In this document: piece after piece, positions 24,261-32,835 of the stretch
Position numbering within the stretch: position 1 is the stretch's first letter
How the letters are laid out: every line of letters starts with the position of its first letter
NCBI RefSeq assembly: GCF_012396485.1
Contig: NZ_JAAXPO010000003.1
Location: 158,230 to 222,229, forward strand
Reading direction: 5' to 3'
DNA from: Leuconostoc holzapfelii
GTDB lineage: Bacteria > Bacillota > Bacilli > Lactobacillales > Lactobacillaceae
Length of the DNA: 64,000 bases
Translations under genes and position numbers: made by a program
Notes under the pieces: model-generated
Databases searched by the model: none
Told to the model about the DNA's origin: nothing
What the model saw: the letters and a program-made list of their open reading frames with translations, nothing else

Positions 24261-25636
24261 TGACTGAAAACCTCATTTTGGCAACGGATGCTTATAAGTT
24301 GACCCATCACTTACAGTATCAAACGCAGTTGACGAAGCTCTATTCTTATGGCGAGGCCCGCGTTGGCGGACAAAATGAACAGGTGAGTTGGTTTGGCCTG
24401 CAAATGATTTTGCAGGCTTATTTTACACAGCCCATTACAGATGACATGATTGATGCGGCGGCCCGTGTCAGTGAGCTCACGTTTAACACGACCGCTTATT
24501 TTAACCGTGAAGTCTGGGAAAAAGTACGTGATTTAGGCTATTTCCCCGTGAAAATTAAAGCTTTACCAGAAGGTATGACAGTGCCGACAGGCAACGCACT
24601 TTTTACGATTGAATCCACTGCTGACTGGTTTGCCACCAGTTTAAATGTTTTAGAAGATGTGTTGATGCACGTTTGGTATCCGACAACGATTGCAACGAAT
24701 TCCATGGGTATCCGTCAAAGATTGGCGCCCTTATTTGAAAAATCAGGGACACTTGCCAATTTGACAGTTGCGGTGAATGATTTTGGTTTGCGCGGCGCAA
24801 CTTCTTTGGAAACGGCCAAGCGGGGTGGGGCAGCGCACTTGCTGCATTTTCAAGGGTCAGATAATCTCGCCGCCTCAGCCTATTTTGAGTCGGTCTATGG
24901 CGTACCTGGACGTGCGTTGTCAGTTTGGGCGACAGAACATTCAGTGGCCACAGCTTATGGTCCAGGATCTGGGGAATTCGATTATGTGAATGCACAACTT
25001 GACCGTGCCCCAGATGATGCGATTTTGTCCATTGTGATTGATTCATATGATGCGATTAACTTCGTTAAAAATGTGATAGGATCACCAGCAATTAAAGCAC
25101 GCATTATGGCCCGGTCTGGGCGCATTGTCCTGCGGCCAGATTCTGGTGATCCGCAAACGATTGATTTAGAAGTTTTGGCATTGCTGGCCGACATTTTTGG
25201 GACAACGCAAAATGCCCAAGGCTATCGTGTCTTACAACATCAAGTTGGCATCATTCAAGGCGATGGGATGAAAGCAGACACCATTGTTGCCTTGTACGAA
25301 GCCTTACTTGCTGTTGGCTGGTCGGCCGATAATTTGGTAGTCGGTTCTGGTGGTGGGTTGCTACAAGAGGGATTTACACGTGACACAGAACGCTTTGCCA
25401 TTAAAGCGGCTTACGCTGAGCTGGCTAATGGTCAGACAATCAATATTCAAAAAGTACCAAAGACAGATGCCTCTAAGGCGTCAAAAGCTGGTCTACTGAA
25501 AGTTATTAAGCGTGCGGGCCAGTTGGTCACGGTCGCCCAAAGTGAACCAGGGGAAGATTTACTCACCACTGTCTATGAAAATGGTGTTTTGGCCCCAGTG
25601 GACGGACAAGCGGTATTGGATCGTGCGAAATTGTGA
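24260..25636 (+). CDS. nadV: Nicotinamide phosphoribosyltransferase (NadV/NAMPT type)
   Basis: Makes nicotinamide mononucleotide from nicotinamide and PRPP, for NAD salvage. Similarity is to NAMPT rather than PncB: LYSYGEAR near 27, ALPEGMTVPTGNALFTIEST (101-120), FGLRGATSLETA, ATEHSV with the catalytic His (H227), LRPDSGDP (291-298), IQGDGM and GSGGGLLQ, and DLLTTVYENG near the C-terminus. D201 in FQGSDN corresponds to human Asp219, which contacts the nicotinamide amide. At 458 residues it is slightly shorter than the human enzyme (491). Translationally coupled to the HTH gene upstream and followed after 9 bp by another small gene. A PncB-type nicotinate enzyme is the alternative automated call, but the motifs favour NAMPT. 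Confidence 0.85.
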   Translation: MTENLILATDAYKLTHHLQYQTQLTKLYSYGEARVGGQNEQVSWFGLQMILQAYFTQPITDDMIDAAARVSELTFNTTAYFNREVWEKVRDLGYFPVKIKALPEGMTVPTGNALFTIESTADWFATSLNVLEDVLMHVWYPTTIATNSMGIRQRLAPLFEKSGTLANLTVAVNDFGLRGATSLETAKRGGAAHLLHFQGSDNLAASAYFESVYGVPGRALSVWATEHSVATAYGPGSGEFDYVNAQLDRAPDDAILSIVIDSYDAINFVKNVIGSPAIKARIMARSGRIVLRPDSGDPQTIDLEVLALLADIFGTTQNAQGYRVLQHQVGIIQGDGMKADTIVALYEALLAVGWSADNLVVGSGGGLLQEGFTRDTERFAIKAAYAELANGQTINIQKVPKTDASKASKAGLLKVIKRAGQLVTVAQSEPGEDLLTTVYENGVLAPVDGQAVLDRAKL

Positions 25637-25645
25637 GGTAACAAA

Positions 25646-25981
25646 GTGAATTACCAATTTAAGAAAGTACATGACTTGGCGACGGATGTCACCATTGAAC
25701 AATTAGATGTGAAGGCTGCGGCACAAGCTTATCGCGACCGCCAACAACGTGAACGGCAACCAAAAAATGAAGTTAGCCAAGCACTCGTTGGCCATGGCGT
25801 GCAAGCACTGGGTACGGAAGCTGCTATCGGCAAAGACGAGCGACTGGTGCAAGTCCAGGCGTTGTTTAATGGTGGGATGACGAGTTACATCGATTTAGCT
25901 TTTGAAATGAATCTTGCTGAATCGACGATTCAGAAGTATGGCAAAATTTTAGGGTTAACCTTCATTGACACTGAATATTAA
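25646..25981 (+). CDS. Small protein of unknown function with a C-terminal HTH-like segment
   Basis: 111 residues from a GTG 9 nt after GAGG. A charged, probably helical N-terminal half (QAYRDRQQRERQPKNEVSQ) is followed by a C-terminal stretch (LFNGGMTSYIDLAFEMNLAESTIQKYGKILGL) that resembles a helix-turn-helix of the sigma-like or TrfB kind. No family recognised. It follows the NAMPT gene by 9 bp, so the three genes from 23715 probably form one operon. Confidence 0.6.
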   Translation: MNYQFKKVHDLATDVTIEQLDVKAAAQAYRDRQQRERQPKNEVSQALVGHGVQALGTEAAIGKDERLVQVQALFNGGMTSYIDLAFEMNLAESTIQKYGKILGLTFIDTEY

Positions 25982-25990
25982 ATTAAAAAT

Positions 25991-26019
25991 TTGACATTTT
26001 AAAAACCGTAAGTTATTAT
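25991..26019 (+). promoter_or_regulatory. Promoter of the lysine operon
   Basis: TTGACA (25991-25996), 17-bp spacer, TATTAT (26014-26019), about 27 nt before the lysine aptamer. Confidence 0.8.
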
Positions 26020-26045
26020 AATAACATCATAAAAATTAAATTTCA

Positions 26046-26209
26046 CATAGAGGTTGCGATTGACATGAGTCGCTTATCTGAATTGTTGTAGCAATTGGGA
26101 GGATAAGTTAAAGGGGATATTGCCGAAATGCGCTGATGCTGCAAAGTCAGTTCGTTGGGCTAATGGTTAAGAACTATTAGACTGTCGTTAGAAATAACGG
26201 TGAGCTATG
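26046..26209 (+). promoter_or_regulatory. Lysine riboswitch (L box)
   Basis: Contains the L-box landmarks in order: ATAGAGGTTGCGA near the 5' end, AAAGGGGATATTGCCGAAAT in the middle, ACTGTCG, and GGTGAGCTATGGA at the 3' end. P1 is CATAG (26046-26050) with CTATG (26205-26209). It occupies most of the 353-bp gap before lysA and is followed by an intrinsic terminator, so it should lower transcription of lysA-dapHLAB when lysine is plentiful. Confidence 0.92.
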
Positions 26210-26237
26210 GAAACTGTCAAAAATGCGACCTTTTAGC

Positions 26238-26279
26238 AGCCTTTTGTCCGTGACCATGTCTCGAACAAAGGGCTTTTTA
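26238..26279 (+). terminator. Terminator of the lysine riboswitch
   Basis: AGCCTTTTGT (26238-26247) pairs with ACAAAGGGCT (26265-26274), one U.G pair, followed by TTTT. It lies between the aptamer and lysA. Confidence 0.8.
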
Positions 26280-26334
26280 TGTTGTGAAAATGAGGTAACC
26301 AAAGGGATGCGGTCGGCCGAGCTGGAGAGGGTAT

Positions 26335-27642
26335 ATGAACTATTCAACGAATGCACAAGCACATTTAACAATTGATGGCGTCGACGCCATTACACTGGCA
26401 AACACTTATGGGACGCCGCTGTATGTCTATGACGTCTCAAAAATTAGACAAACAATGCGGGCATTTAAAGCAATTTTTGAACGTGAGCAGGTGCCATACG
26501 TTGTCAGTTATGCTTCCAAAGCTTTTTCCACAAAAGCGATTTACCAAGTTGCACAGCAGGAAGGCATTCATGCTGATATTGTGTCTGGCGGGGAGTTATA
26601 TACTGCACTCGCTGCTGGCTTTAACCCTCAGCATTTAAGCTTTAATGGGAACAATAAGAGTTGGGAAGAACTAACATTGGCGGTGACAAAGGGTGTTGGG
26701 ACGATTATTGTGGATAATTTTCTAGAGTTGCAATGGCTCGGCGGGATTACAGCCGCTCACGGTGTTAAACAAAACATCTTGCTGCGGATCTCACCGGGCA
26801 TTGCTGCCCATACCCATGAGTTTATTAGCACCGGCCAGCAAGATTCAAAATTTGGTTTTGACTTGCTCACTGGTCAGGCAAAGCGAGCATTTGACTTGGC
26901 AACGCGCGATAACAACTTGACGTTACGTGGCTTGCATGCGCATATTGGGTCGCAAATTTTTGATGTCACAGGGTTTGAAAAAAACGCCGCTCTTCTCGCC
27001 GACACAGCGCATCATTGGGGCTGGGAACCAGAAGTGATTAATGTTGGCGGTGGGTTTGGTATCCGCTATACCAATGACGACACGCCGCTACCTGAAAGTG
27101 CGTATGCTGCGGCAATTATTCAGACATTAAAAGCCAAGGCGGACGCCTTTGGTTGGCAGATGCCAGCTATTTGGATTGAACCAGGTCGGTCAATTGTTGG
27201 GCCAGCGGGGCAAACGTTATATACCATCGGCGCACGCAAAGAAATTCCAGATTTACGGACGTATTTAGCAGTTGATGGTGGGATGGGCGATAATATACGG
27301 CCGGCACTCTATCAGGCAAATTACGATGCCGTTTTGGCAAACAATCCCAATGCACCAACAACAGAGGTGGTGCGTGTTGCAGGCAAATATTGTGAATCAG
27401 GCGATGTCTTAGTTTGGGAACAAGCGTTACCACATACGCAGCCTGGTGATATCTTATCAGTGCAAGCCACTGGGGCCTATGGTTATGCCATGGCCTCAAA
27501 TTATAATCGCAACCCGCGCCCTGCAGTTGTCTTTGTAGAAGATGGGGGCCATCAACTTGTCGTTGAACGGGAAAGCTATGCGGATCTTGTCGCGCTAGAT
27601 CGTGACTATGAATTGGCAAGCGCACCACAAACAGAACAATAA
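26335..27642 (+). CDS. lysA: Diaminopimelate decarboxylase
   Basis: PLP enzyme making L-lysine from meso-diaminopimelate, the last step of lysine synthesis. Fold-type III: the Schiff-base Lys is in SYASKAF (K62), the phosphate-binding NVGGGFGI lies near 235-242, and the C-terminal CESGD at about 347 is contributed across the dimer. 435 residues. GGAGAGGG lies 5-6 nt before the ATG. First gene of a five-gene operon behind a lysine riboswitch. Confidence 0.95.
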   Translation: MNYSTNAQAHLTIDGVDAITLANTYGTPLYVYDVSKIRQTMRAFKAIFEREQVPYVVSYASKAFSTKAIYQVAQQEGIHADIVSGGELYTALAAGFNPQHLSFNGNNKSWEELTLAVTKGVGTIIVDNFLELQWLGGITAAHGVKQNILLRISPGIAAHTHEFISTGQQDSKFGFDLLTGQAKRAFDLATRDNNLTLRGLHAHIGSQIFDVTGFEKNAALLADTAHHWGWEPEVINVGGGFGIRYTNDDTPLPESAYAAAIIQTLKAKADAFGWQMPAIWIEPGRSIVGPAGQTLYTIGARKEIPDLRTYLAVDGGMGDNIRPALYQANYDAVLANNPNAPTTEVVRVAGKYCESGDVLVWEQALPHTQPGDILSVQATGAYGYAMASNYNRNPRPAVVFVEDGGHQLVVERESYADLVALDRDYELASAPQTEQ

Positions 27643-27657
27643 TGAGGAAGAAATGAC

Positions 27658-28365
27658 ATGACAACAACACAAAACGCAGCAGAAGAATTAATCGCTTTTA
27701 TTGCCAATGCAAAGAAAGTGACCCCTGTGAAGGTGACTTATAAGGGCGTATTATCTGGCGAAATTCCGGCAACGGTTCAGCAATTTGGGGGTGTTTCTTT
27801 TGGTCAACTTGTTGGTGATTGGTCGGATGTGGCGCCATTGATTGCAGATTTACCAGCGGAAAATGTTTACATTGAAAATGACGCCCGTAATTCAGCGGTT
27901 CCTTTACTCGATAAGAAAGCGATCAATGCACGTATTGAGCCTGGTGCGATTATTCGAGACCAAGTCACGATTGGTGACAATGCGGTGATTATGCTTGGCG
28001 CCGTGATTAATATTGGTGCTGAAATCGGTGCAGGCACGATGATTGATATGGGTGCCGTGCTTGGCGGCCGGGCTATTGTTGGTGAAAATGCGCATATTGG
28101 TGCTGGTGCTGTTTTGGCGGGTGTGATTGAACCTGCTTCCGCAGAACCTGTTCGTGTGGGCAACAATGTTTTGGTGGGGGCCAATGCCGTGGTGATCGAA
28201 GGGGTTCAAATTGGCGATGGCGCGGTCGTTGCGGCCGGGGCTATTGTCACTAAAGATGTCCCGGAAAATACCGTTGTTGCTGGCGTGCCGGCTAAAGTCA
28301 TCAAAACAATTGACGCTCAAACACAACAAAAGACGGCGTTAATTGACGCTTTGCGAGGCTTATGA
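27658..28365 (+). CDS. dapH: Tetrahydrodipicolinate N-acetyltransferase
   Basis: Acetyl-CoA-dependent acetylation of tetrahydrodipicolinate, committing step of the acetylase DAP branch. 235 residues with left-handed beta-helix hexapeptide repeats over about 90-215 (e.g. [24 protein letters not shown]). The N-terminal alpha domain includes the typical [17 protein letters not shown] lies 6-8 nt before the ATG. Its stop overlaps the next gene's ATG. Confidence 0.93.
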   Translation: MTTTQNAAEELIAFIANAKKVTPVKVTYKGVLSGEIPATVQQFGGVSFGQLVGDWSDVAPLIADLPAENVYIENDARNSAVPLLDKKAINARIEPGAIIRDQVTIGDNAVIMLGAVINIGAEIGAGTMIDMGAVLGGRAIVGENAHIGAGAVLAGVIEPASAEPVRVGNNVLVGANAVVIEGVQIGDGAVVAAGAIVTKDVPENTVVAGVPAKVIKTIDAQTQQKTALIDALRGL

Positions 28366-29525
28366 TGCATGATCTATCAGACACGACAGCAGATGAACTA
28401 CGCACCCTTCGTCGGGCACTGCATGGCATACCAGAGCTGGCTCTAGAAGAATACCAAACACATGCTTATTTGTTAGCACAAATCAAGGCTTGGCAAAACG
28501 ATACGATGAGGATTCGGACTGTTGCAGATTTGCCCACGGCCATTTTGGTGCGCATTCAAGGGTCGGCACCAAAGCGTACGATTGGCTATCGTGCAGATAT
28601 CGATGCACTGCCAGTCACGGAAGCAACAGGCTTACCCTTTGCGTCAAAACATCCAGGAAAAATGCATGCCTGTGGCCATGACGTTCACATGAGTATTGCG
28701 TTAGGTTTAGTGCACTATTTTAGCACGCATCAGCCAAAGGACAATCTCATTGTATTCTTTCAACCAGCAGAAGAAGCCTTGAGCGGTGGCAAGTTAGCCT
28801 ACGACATGGGGTTATTTACTGGCGAATGGCGGCCTGATGAGTTCTATGGCATTCACGATCAGCCTGCCTTGCCAGCTGGGACATTAAGTACGCGGATTGG
28901 CACATTATTTGCTGGTACGGCCGAAATGAAAGTGACGGTACATGGACAGGGTGGGCATGCGGCCTATCCACACCTGGTGAAAGACCCTATTGTTGCCGCA
29001 GCCGAACTCATTGTACAATTGCAAACTGTTGTCTCACGTGGCGTTGACCCCATCCAAGGTGGTGTGGTGAGTATTGGGGTGATTCAAGGTGGTTTCGCCA
29101 ATAACGTCATTCCTGATGCTGTTCATTTTGAAGGCACAGTGCGCAGCATGACGAAAACTGGGCTTGAACACATGCTAGCGCGGATTCGTCAAATCGCTGC
29201 CGGTGTGGCGCTCAGCAATGATTTGGACGTGACAGTTGAATTGGAAAGTGGCAGTTATTTGCCAGTTGAAAACGATGCTTTGCTGGCTCAACAAGTCATC
29301 GACTTTATGCAAAATTCAGATCAGATTGCCTTTACACTAGCTAAGCCAGCGATGACAGGGGAAGATTTTGGTTATTTGTTACAGCACATTCCAGGCGTGA
29401 TGCTTTGGCTTGGTGTCAATGATACACATCCACTGCACAGTCCAGAATTGCGTATTGACGAGGCAGCCTTGTTGCCTGGATTCATGGCGTTAAAAGATTT
29501 TATCCTGTGGCGTATGGCACAGTGA
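28362..29525 (+). CDS. dapL: N-acetyldiaminopimelate deacetylase
   Basis: M20-family metallohydrolase that removes the acetyl group from N-acetyl-LL-diaminopimelate. Metal-binding motif [11 protein letters not shown] is at about 102-112, AEEALSGG near 138 carries the general base, and a dimerisation domain lies at about 185-300. 387 residues. It overlaps dapH by 4 bp. M20 aminoacylases look similar; the operon decides the call. Confidence 0.88.
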   Translation: MMHDLSDTTADELRTLRRALHGIPELALEEYQTHAYLLAQIKAWQNDTMRIRTVADLPTAILVRIQGSAPKRTIGYRADIDALPVTEATGLPFASKHPGKMHACGHDVHMSIALGLVHYFSTHQPKDNLIVFFQPAEEALSGGKLAYDMGLFTGEWRPDEFYGIHDQPALPAGTLSTRIGTLFAGTAEMKVTVHGQGGHAAYPHLVKDPIVAAAELIVQLQTVVSRGVDPIQGGVVSIGVIQGGFANNVIPDAVHFEGTVRSMTKTGLEHMLARIRQIAAGVALSNDLDVTVELESGSYLPVENDALLAQQVIDFMQNSDQIAFTLAKPAMTGEDFGYLLQHIPGVMLWLGVNDTHPLHSPELRIDEAALLPGFMALKDFILWRMAQ

Positions 29526-29566
29526 GTTGATACGAAGTTTACACAATAAAATTTGAGGGAAAAGTT

Positions 29567-30445
29567 ATGTATGAAAATATTCATCTGATCACCGCAATTG
29601 TTACCCCGTTTACAAGCGCTGGTGCGATTGATTATCCGGCACTTGATCGCGTGATTGATCATTTACTTGCTCATGGGACGCAAGGCTTGGTCATTGCTGG
29701 GACGACTGGGGAGTCACCGACATTGACGCATGATGAAAAGCTGGCGTTAACGATGCATGTGGCGAACTATGTTGGGGATCAAGTCTTGTTAATTGCCAAT
29801 GCCGGGACGAATAATACCGCCGAATCAGTTGAAAATGCGCGTGAATTGAGTGCAATTCCGGGTATTGATGCTATTTTAGCGGTAACACCATACTATAACA
29901 AGCCCAGTCAAGCAGGGATGATTGCTCACTTTCAAGCGATTGCCGATGCCGCAACACAACCGGTGATGTTATATAATATCCCTGGTCGTTCGGCGGTTGG
30001 CCTGACCGTGGCAAGCGTTGTGCAATTGGCAAAACACCCAAACATTAATGCGATTAAAGAAACGACTTCTGCAGAATATATCGGCGCCGAAGTGGAATTA
30101 ACCACAGCAGAGGATTTTGCCGTTTATACCGGAGAAGATGCCCAAACCTTGGCGGCATTTAGTTTAGGTGGCGCTGGGACGATTTCTGTCGCCTCACATA
30201 TTTATGGTGATGACATGGCAGCGCTTTTTGAAGCCATGATGGCAGGAGATTGGCGTCATGCCGGTGTGTTGCAACGCCGCTTGACCCCAAAAATGCAAGC
30301 CTTATTTGCCTTTCCATCGCCAGCGCCTGTCAAGGCTAAGCTGGCTGAACAAGGGTTGATACAAGATGTTGCGCGCTTGCCAATAGTACCGTTATCTGAA
30401 AGCGAACGCGAGAGATTGAATCAGTTATTGGAGGGAAATGTATGA
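29567..30445 (+). CDS. dapA: 4-hydroxy-tetrahydrodipicolinate synthase
   Basis: Condenses pyruvate with aspartate semialdehyde. TIM-barrel aldolase of 292 residues with GTTGESPT near 45-52, YYNKPSQAG near 106, and the Schiff-base lysine in AIKETTSA near 160. GAGGG lies 8 nt before the ATG. It overlaps dapB by 4 bp. Confidence 0.95.
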   Translation: MYENIHLITAIVTPFTSAGAIDYPALDRVIDHLLAHGTQGLVIAGTTGESPTLTHDEKLALTMHVANYVGDQVLLIANAGTNNTAESVENARELSAIPGIDAILAVTPYYNKPSQAGMIAHFQAIADAATQPVMLYNIPGRSAVGLTVASVVQLAKHPNINAIKETTSAEYIGAEVELTTAEDFAVYTGEDAQTLAAFSLGGAGTISVASHIYGDDMAALFEAMMAGDWRHAGVLQRRLTPKMQALFAFPSPAPVKAKLAEQGLIQDVARLPIVPLSESERERLNQLLEGNV

Positions 30446-31167
30446 CACGTGTGATGATTGCCGGTGGTTTTGGCAAACTTGGCTTGGCAATTCAAGCAGG
30501 CCTTGAAAATTCAACATTTGAAATTGCTGGGATCCTAAGTGGCCGACCGCATGATAGTGCGTATCCGGTCTGGACTGAATTGACAGCAATTGACCAAACG
30601 GCCGACATTTTTTTGGACGTCAGTACGCCAGCAACGGTTTATGAAAATGCACTGTGGGCAATCGCACACGATATGGCTGTGGTGATTGGTGCGACTGGGC
30701 TGACCGATGCGCAAATCACCGATTTAGAAGCCCGGGCAACACGCGGGGTACTGATTGTTCCTAACTTTAGCTTATCAGCAGTACTACTGATGCAGCTGTC
30801 AGAATTAGCTGTGCGTTATTTTCCCGATGTGGAAGTTGTTGAAGCACATGACGCGAGAAAAATTGATGCCCCGTCTGGGACGGCTGTCCTAACGGCCAAG
30901 CGCATTGCCGCTGCAAGACAGCAAGCACCTACGCCAACGTCAGATGATGCTGCCCGCGGAGAACGGATTGCAGATGTGCCAGTACATGCCTTACGCTTGC
31001 CAGGGTATATCGCCCAACAAACTGTCTATTTTGGTGGGCTTGATGAACAGTTAACCTTGACACAAAGTACCACGAGTCGGGCAGCGTTTGTCCCAGGTGT
31101 TTTGCGTGCGTTACAAGGGGTTATGACCCTTGATGGCTTAAAAATTGGCTTAGAGCATGTCCTCTAA
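30442..31167 (+). CDS. dapB: 4-hydroxy-tetrahydrodipicolinate reductase
   Basis: NAD(P)H-dependent reduction giving tetrahydrodipicolinate. Rossmann GGFGKLG at residues 8-14, EAHDARKIDAPSGTA with the catalytic His/Lys near 133-147. 241 residues, somewhat short but complete. Last gene of the lysine operon. A weak CACC/GGTG hairpin with TTTTTT follows at about 31172-31193. The acetyl-DAP transaminase, epimerase and early aspartate genes are not in the window. Confidence 0.94.
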   Translation: MTRVMIAGGFGKLGLAIQAGLENSTFEIAGILSGRPHDSAYPVWTELTAIDQTADIFLDVSTPATVYENALWAIAHDMAVVIGATGLTDAQITDLEARATRGVLIVPNFSLSAVLLMQLSELAVRYFPDVEVVEAHDARKIDAPSGTAVLTAKRIAAARQQAPTPTSDDAARGERIADVPVHALRLPGYIAQQTVYFGGLDEQLTLTQSTTSRAAFVPGVLRALQGVMTLDGLKIGLEHVL

Positions 31168-31238
31168 AACCACCCACTTGCTGGTGCTTTTTTGGCATCT
31201 TTTTAGCAATTCCAATCTGGATTGCGTACAATAGTGAT

Positions 31239-32048
31239 ATGAAAAAAATCACGAAAATATCAACCCAGAAGCAAGCCGGTCGTTATAGTATTGAATTAGA
31301 CCAAGTCTTTGCTTTTGGGGTGGCAGAGAGTGTCTTAATCAAGTACGGCTTAGCCAAAGGCCGTGAGTTAGATGATGCCTTAATTGCGCAAATTAAATAC
31401 GACGATGCGGTGGCTAAAGCATTTAACGTGGCGTTAAATTATTTAGGCCATGCGCTGCGAACGGAAAATCAAATCCGTATGAAGTTAAAAGAAAAGTCAG
31501 TTGAAGACGCCATTCAGGATGAAGTTGTGACACGCTTAAAAACGTTGGGTTATGTTGATGATTTAAATTATGCCAACCATTTTGTGGCCACAAAAAAACG
31601 CTTATCGCCTAAGGGGCCAACTGCCGTTGGGATCGCGTTACAACAAGCTGGTGTGGCGCAAGGCGTCATTGATCAAGCATTAGCTACCTATACTGTGGCT
31701 GATCAGTTAGCGATTGGTGAAAAATTAGCGTATAAGTTAGCGGCTCGATATCAAAGAGAAGCATCCCGCGCAAAGCAACAAAAAATCGTGCAAGGCTTAG
31801 CCCAAAAAGGGTTTAGCTTCGACATTGCGCAAGCGGTTGTTGCGCAACTTAATTTAGCCAATGATGGTGAAACGGAACGGGCGAACGTGACACGTCAAGC
31901 TGAAAAATTAGCGTATCGTTACCGAAATGAAACCACGCAAGCGCGCCAATATAAAATAAAAAGCAAACTTTACGCTAAGGGCTTTTCGGCTGAGTTAATT
32001 GACGAGGTTTTGCCTCAAATTGCTGCGCCAGCGGAATATGTGGATTAG
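31239..32048 (+). CDS. recX: Regulatory protein RecX
   Basis: Modulator of RecA filament activity. 269 residues of repeated three-helix modules (LNYLGHALRTENQIRMKLKEK with its following helix, then ARYQREASRAKQQKIVQGLAQKGF and AYRYRNETTQARQYKIKSKLYAKGF), the extended form found in lactobacilli. No Shine-Dalgarno precedes the ATG. TACAAT (31227-31232) ends 6 nt before it, so the mRNA may be leaderless. Confidence 0.88.
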   Translation: MKKITKISTQKQAGRYSIELDQVFAFGVAESVLIKYGLAKGRELDDALIAQIKYDDAVAKAFNVALNYLGHALRTENQIRMKLKEKSVEDAIQDEVVTRLKTLGYVDDLNYANHFVATKKRLSPKGPTAVGIALQQAGVAQGVIDQALATYTVADQLAIGEKLAYKLAARYQREASRAKQQKIVQGLAQKGFSFDIAQAVVAQLNLANDGETERANVTRQAEKLAYRYRNETTQARQYKIKSKLYAKGFSAELIDEVLPQIAAPAEYVD

Positions 32049-32138
32049 GCCAAGAACAAGGCGTTGCGGAGTCTATCATTTACTCGTGATATTTGGTACA
32101 ATAAAATAGCATTCGGTGTTAGAAGAGTAGGTACGATC

Positions 32139-32708
32139 ATGAGTTTTGATAAGTCAAGTCGCGGGCCGCGCGAAGGTGATTTCATCACGATCAAAAGTTA
32201 CAAGCATGACGGCTCGTTGCATCGAACTTGGCGCGATACCATGGTCTTAAAAACCAGTGAAAACGCGATTATTGGATTAAATGACCATACTTTGGTAACT
32301 GAAGATGACGGGCGGCGTTGGGTCACGCGTGAACCCGCAATTGTCTATTTTCACAAAAAGTATTGGTTTAATATTATAGCCATGATTCGTGATAACGGTG
32401 TGTCGTATTATTGTAATTTGGCGTCACCTTTTGTCCTAGACAAAGAGGCGTTGAAGTATATTGATTACGACTTAGATGTCAAAGTTTTCCCCGATGGGGA
32501 AAAGCATTTATTGGACGCTGATGAATATGCGGCGCACAGTAAAAAATGGCATTATCCACCAGAAATCGATAAGATTCTGAAGGCACATGTTAAAATTTTG
32601 GTTGACTGGATCAACGAAGGTACGGGCCCTTTTTCACAAGGATATGTCGATGTCTGGTACACAAGATACCAGCATTTGATGCAACAGCGGCTAAAAGATC
32701 GTCGTTGA
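32139..32708 (+). CDS. DUF402 nucleoside tri-/diphosphatase (Ntdp/YgaC-like)
   Basis: 189 residues beginning [21 protein letters not shown], with [17 protein letters not shown] and [21 protein letters not shown], which match the DUF402 family; the Staphylococcus aureus member (Ntdp) hydrolyses nucleoside tri- and diphosphates. The open frame starts at 32064, but the ATG at 32139 has GAAGAGTAGG upstream and matches the family N-terminus. A TACAAT near 32097 could be its -10. It ends at a strong terminator. Confidence 0.8.
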   Translation: MSFDKSSRGPREGDFITIKSYKHDGSLHRTWRDTMVLKTSENAIIGLNDHTLVTEDDGRRWVTREPAIVYFHKKYWFNIIAMIRDNGVSYYCNLASPFVLDKEALKYIDYDLDVKVFPDGEKHLLDADEYAAHSKKWHYPPEIDKILKAHVKILVDWINEGTGPFSQGYVDVWYTRYQHLMQQRLKDRR

Positions 32709-32714
32709 TAAATC

Positions 32715-32745
32715 AAAAAGCACGTCAGTTCTGACGTGCTTTTTT
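32715..32745. terminator. Terminator after the DUF402 gene
   Basis: Near-perfect palindrome, AAAAAGCACGTCAG against CTGACGTGCTTTTT with a 2-nt centre, symmetrical A/T runs. Confidence 0.92.
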
Positions 32746-32835
32746 GTATGATAAAATAGATTTGATGAAAGTGCCATATATCATGCATCGAATTGGTTGA
32801 CCTGATTGATGCAGGAATCTTGAAACGAGGCGACA

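Noticed and set aside
24260..25636. Nicotinate phosphoribosyltransferase (PncB)
   Set aside because: Motif order and the RPDSGDP, GSGGGLLQ and FQGSDN segments fit the nicotinamide enzyme (NAMPT/NadV) better.
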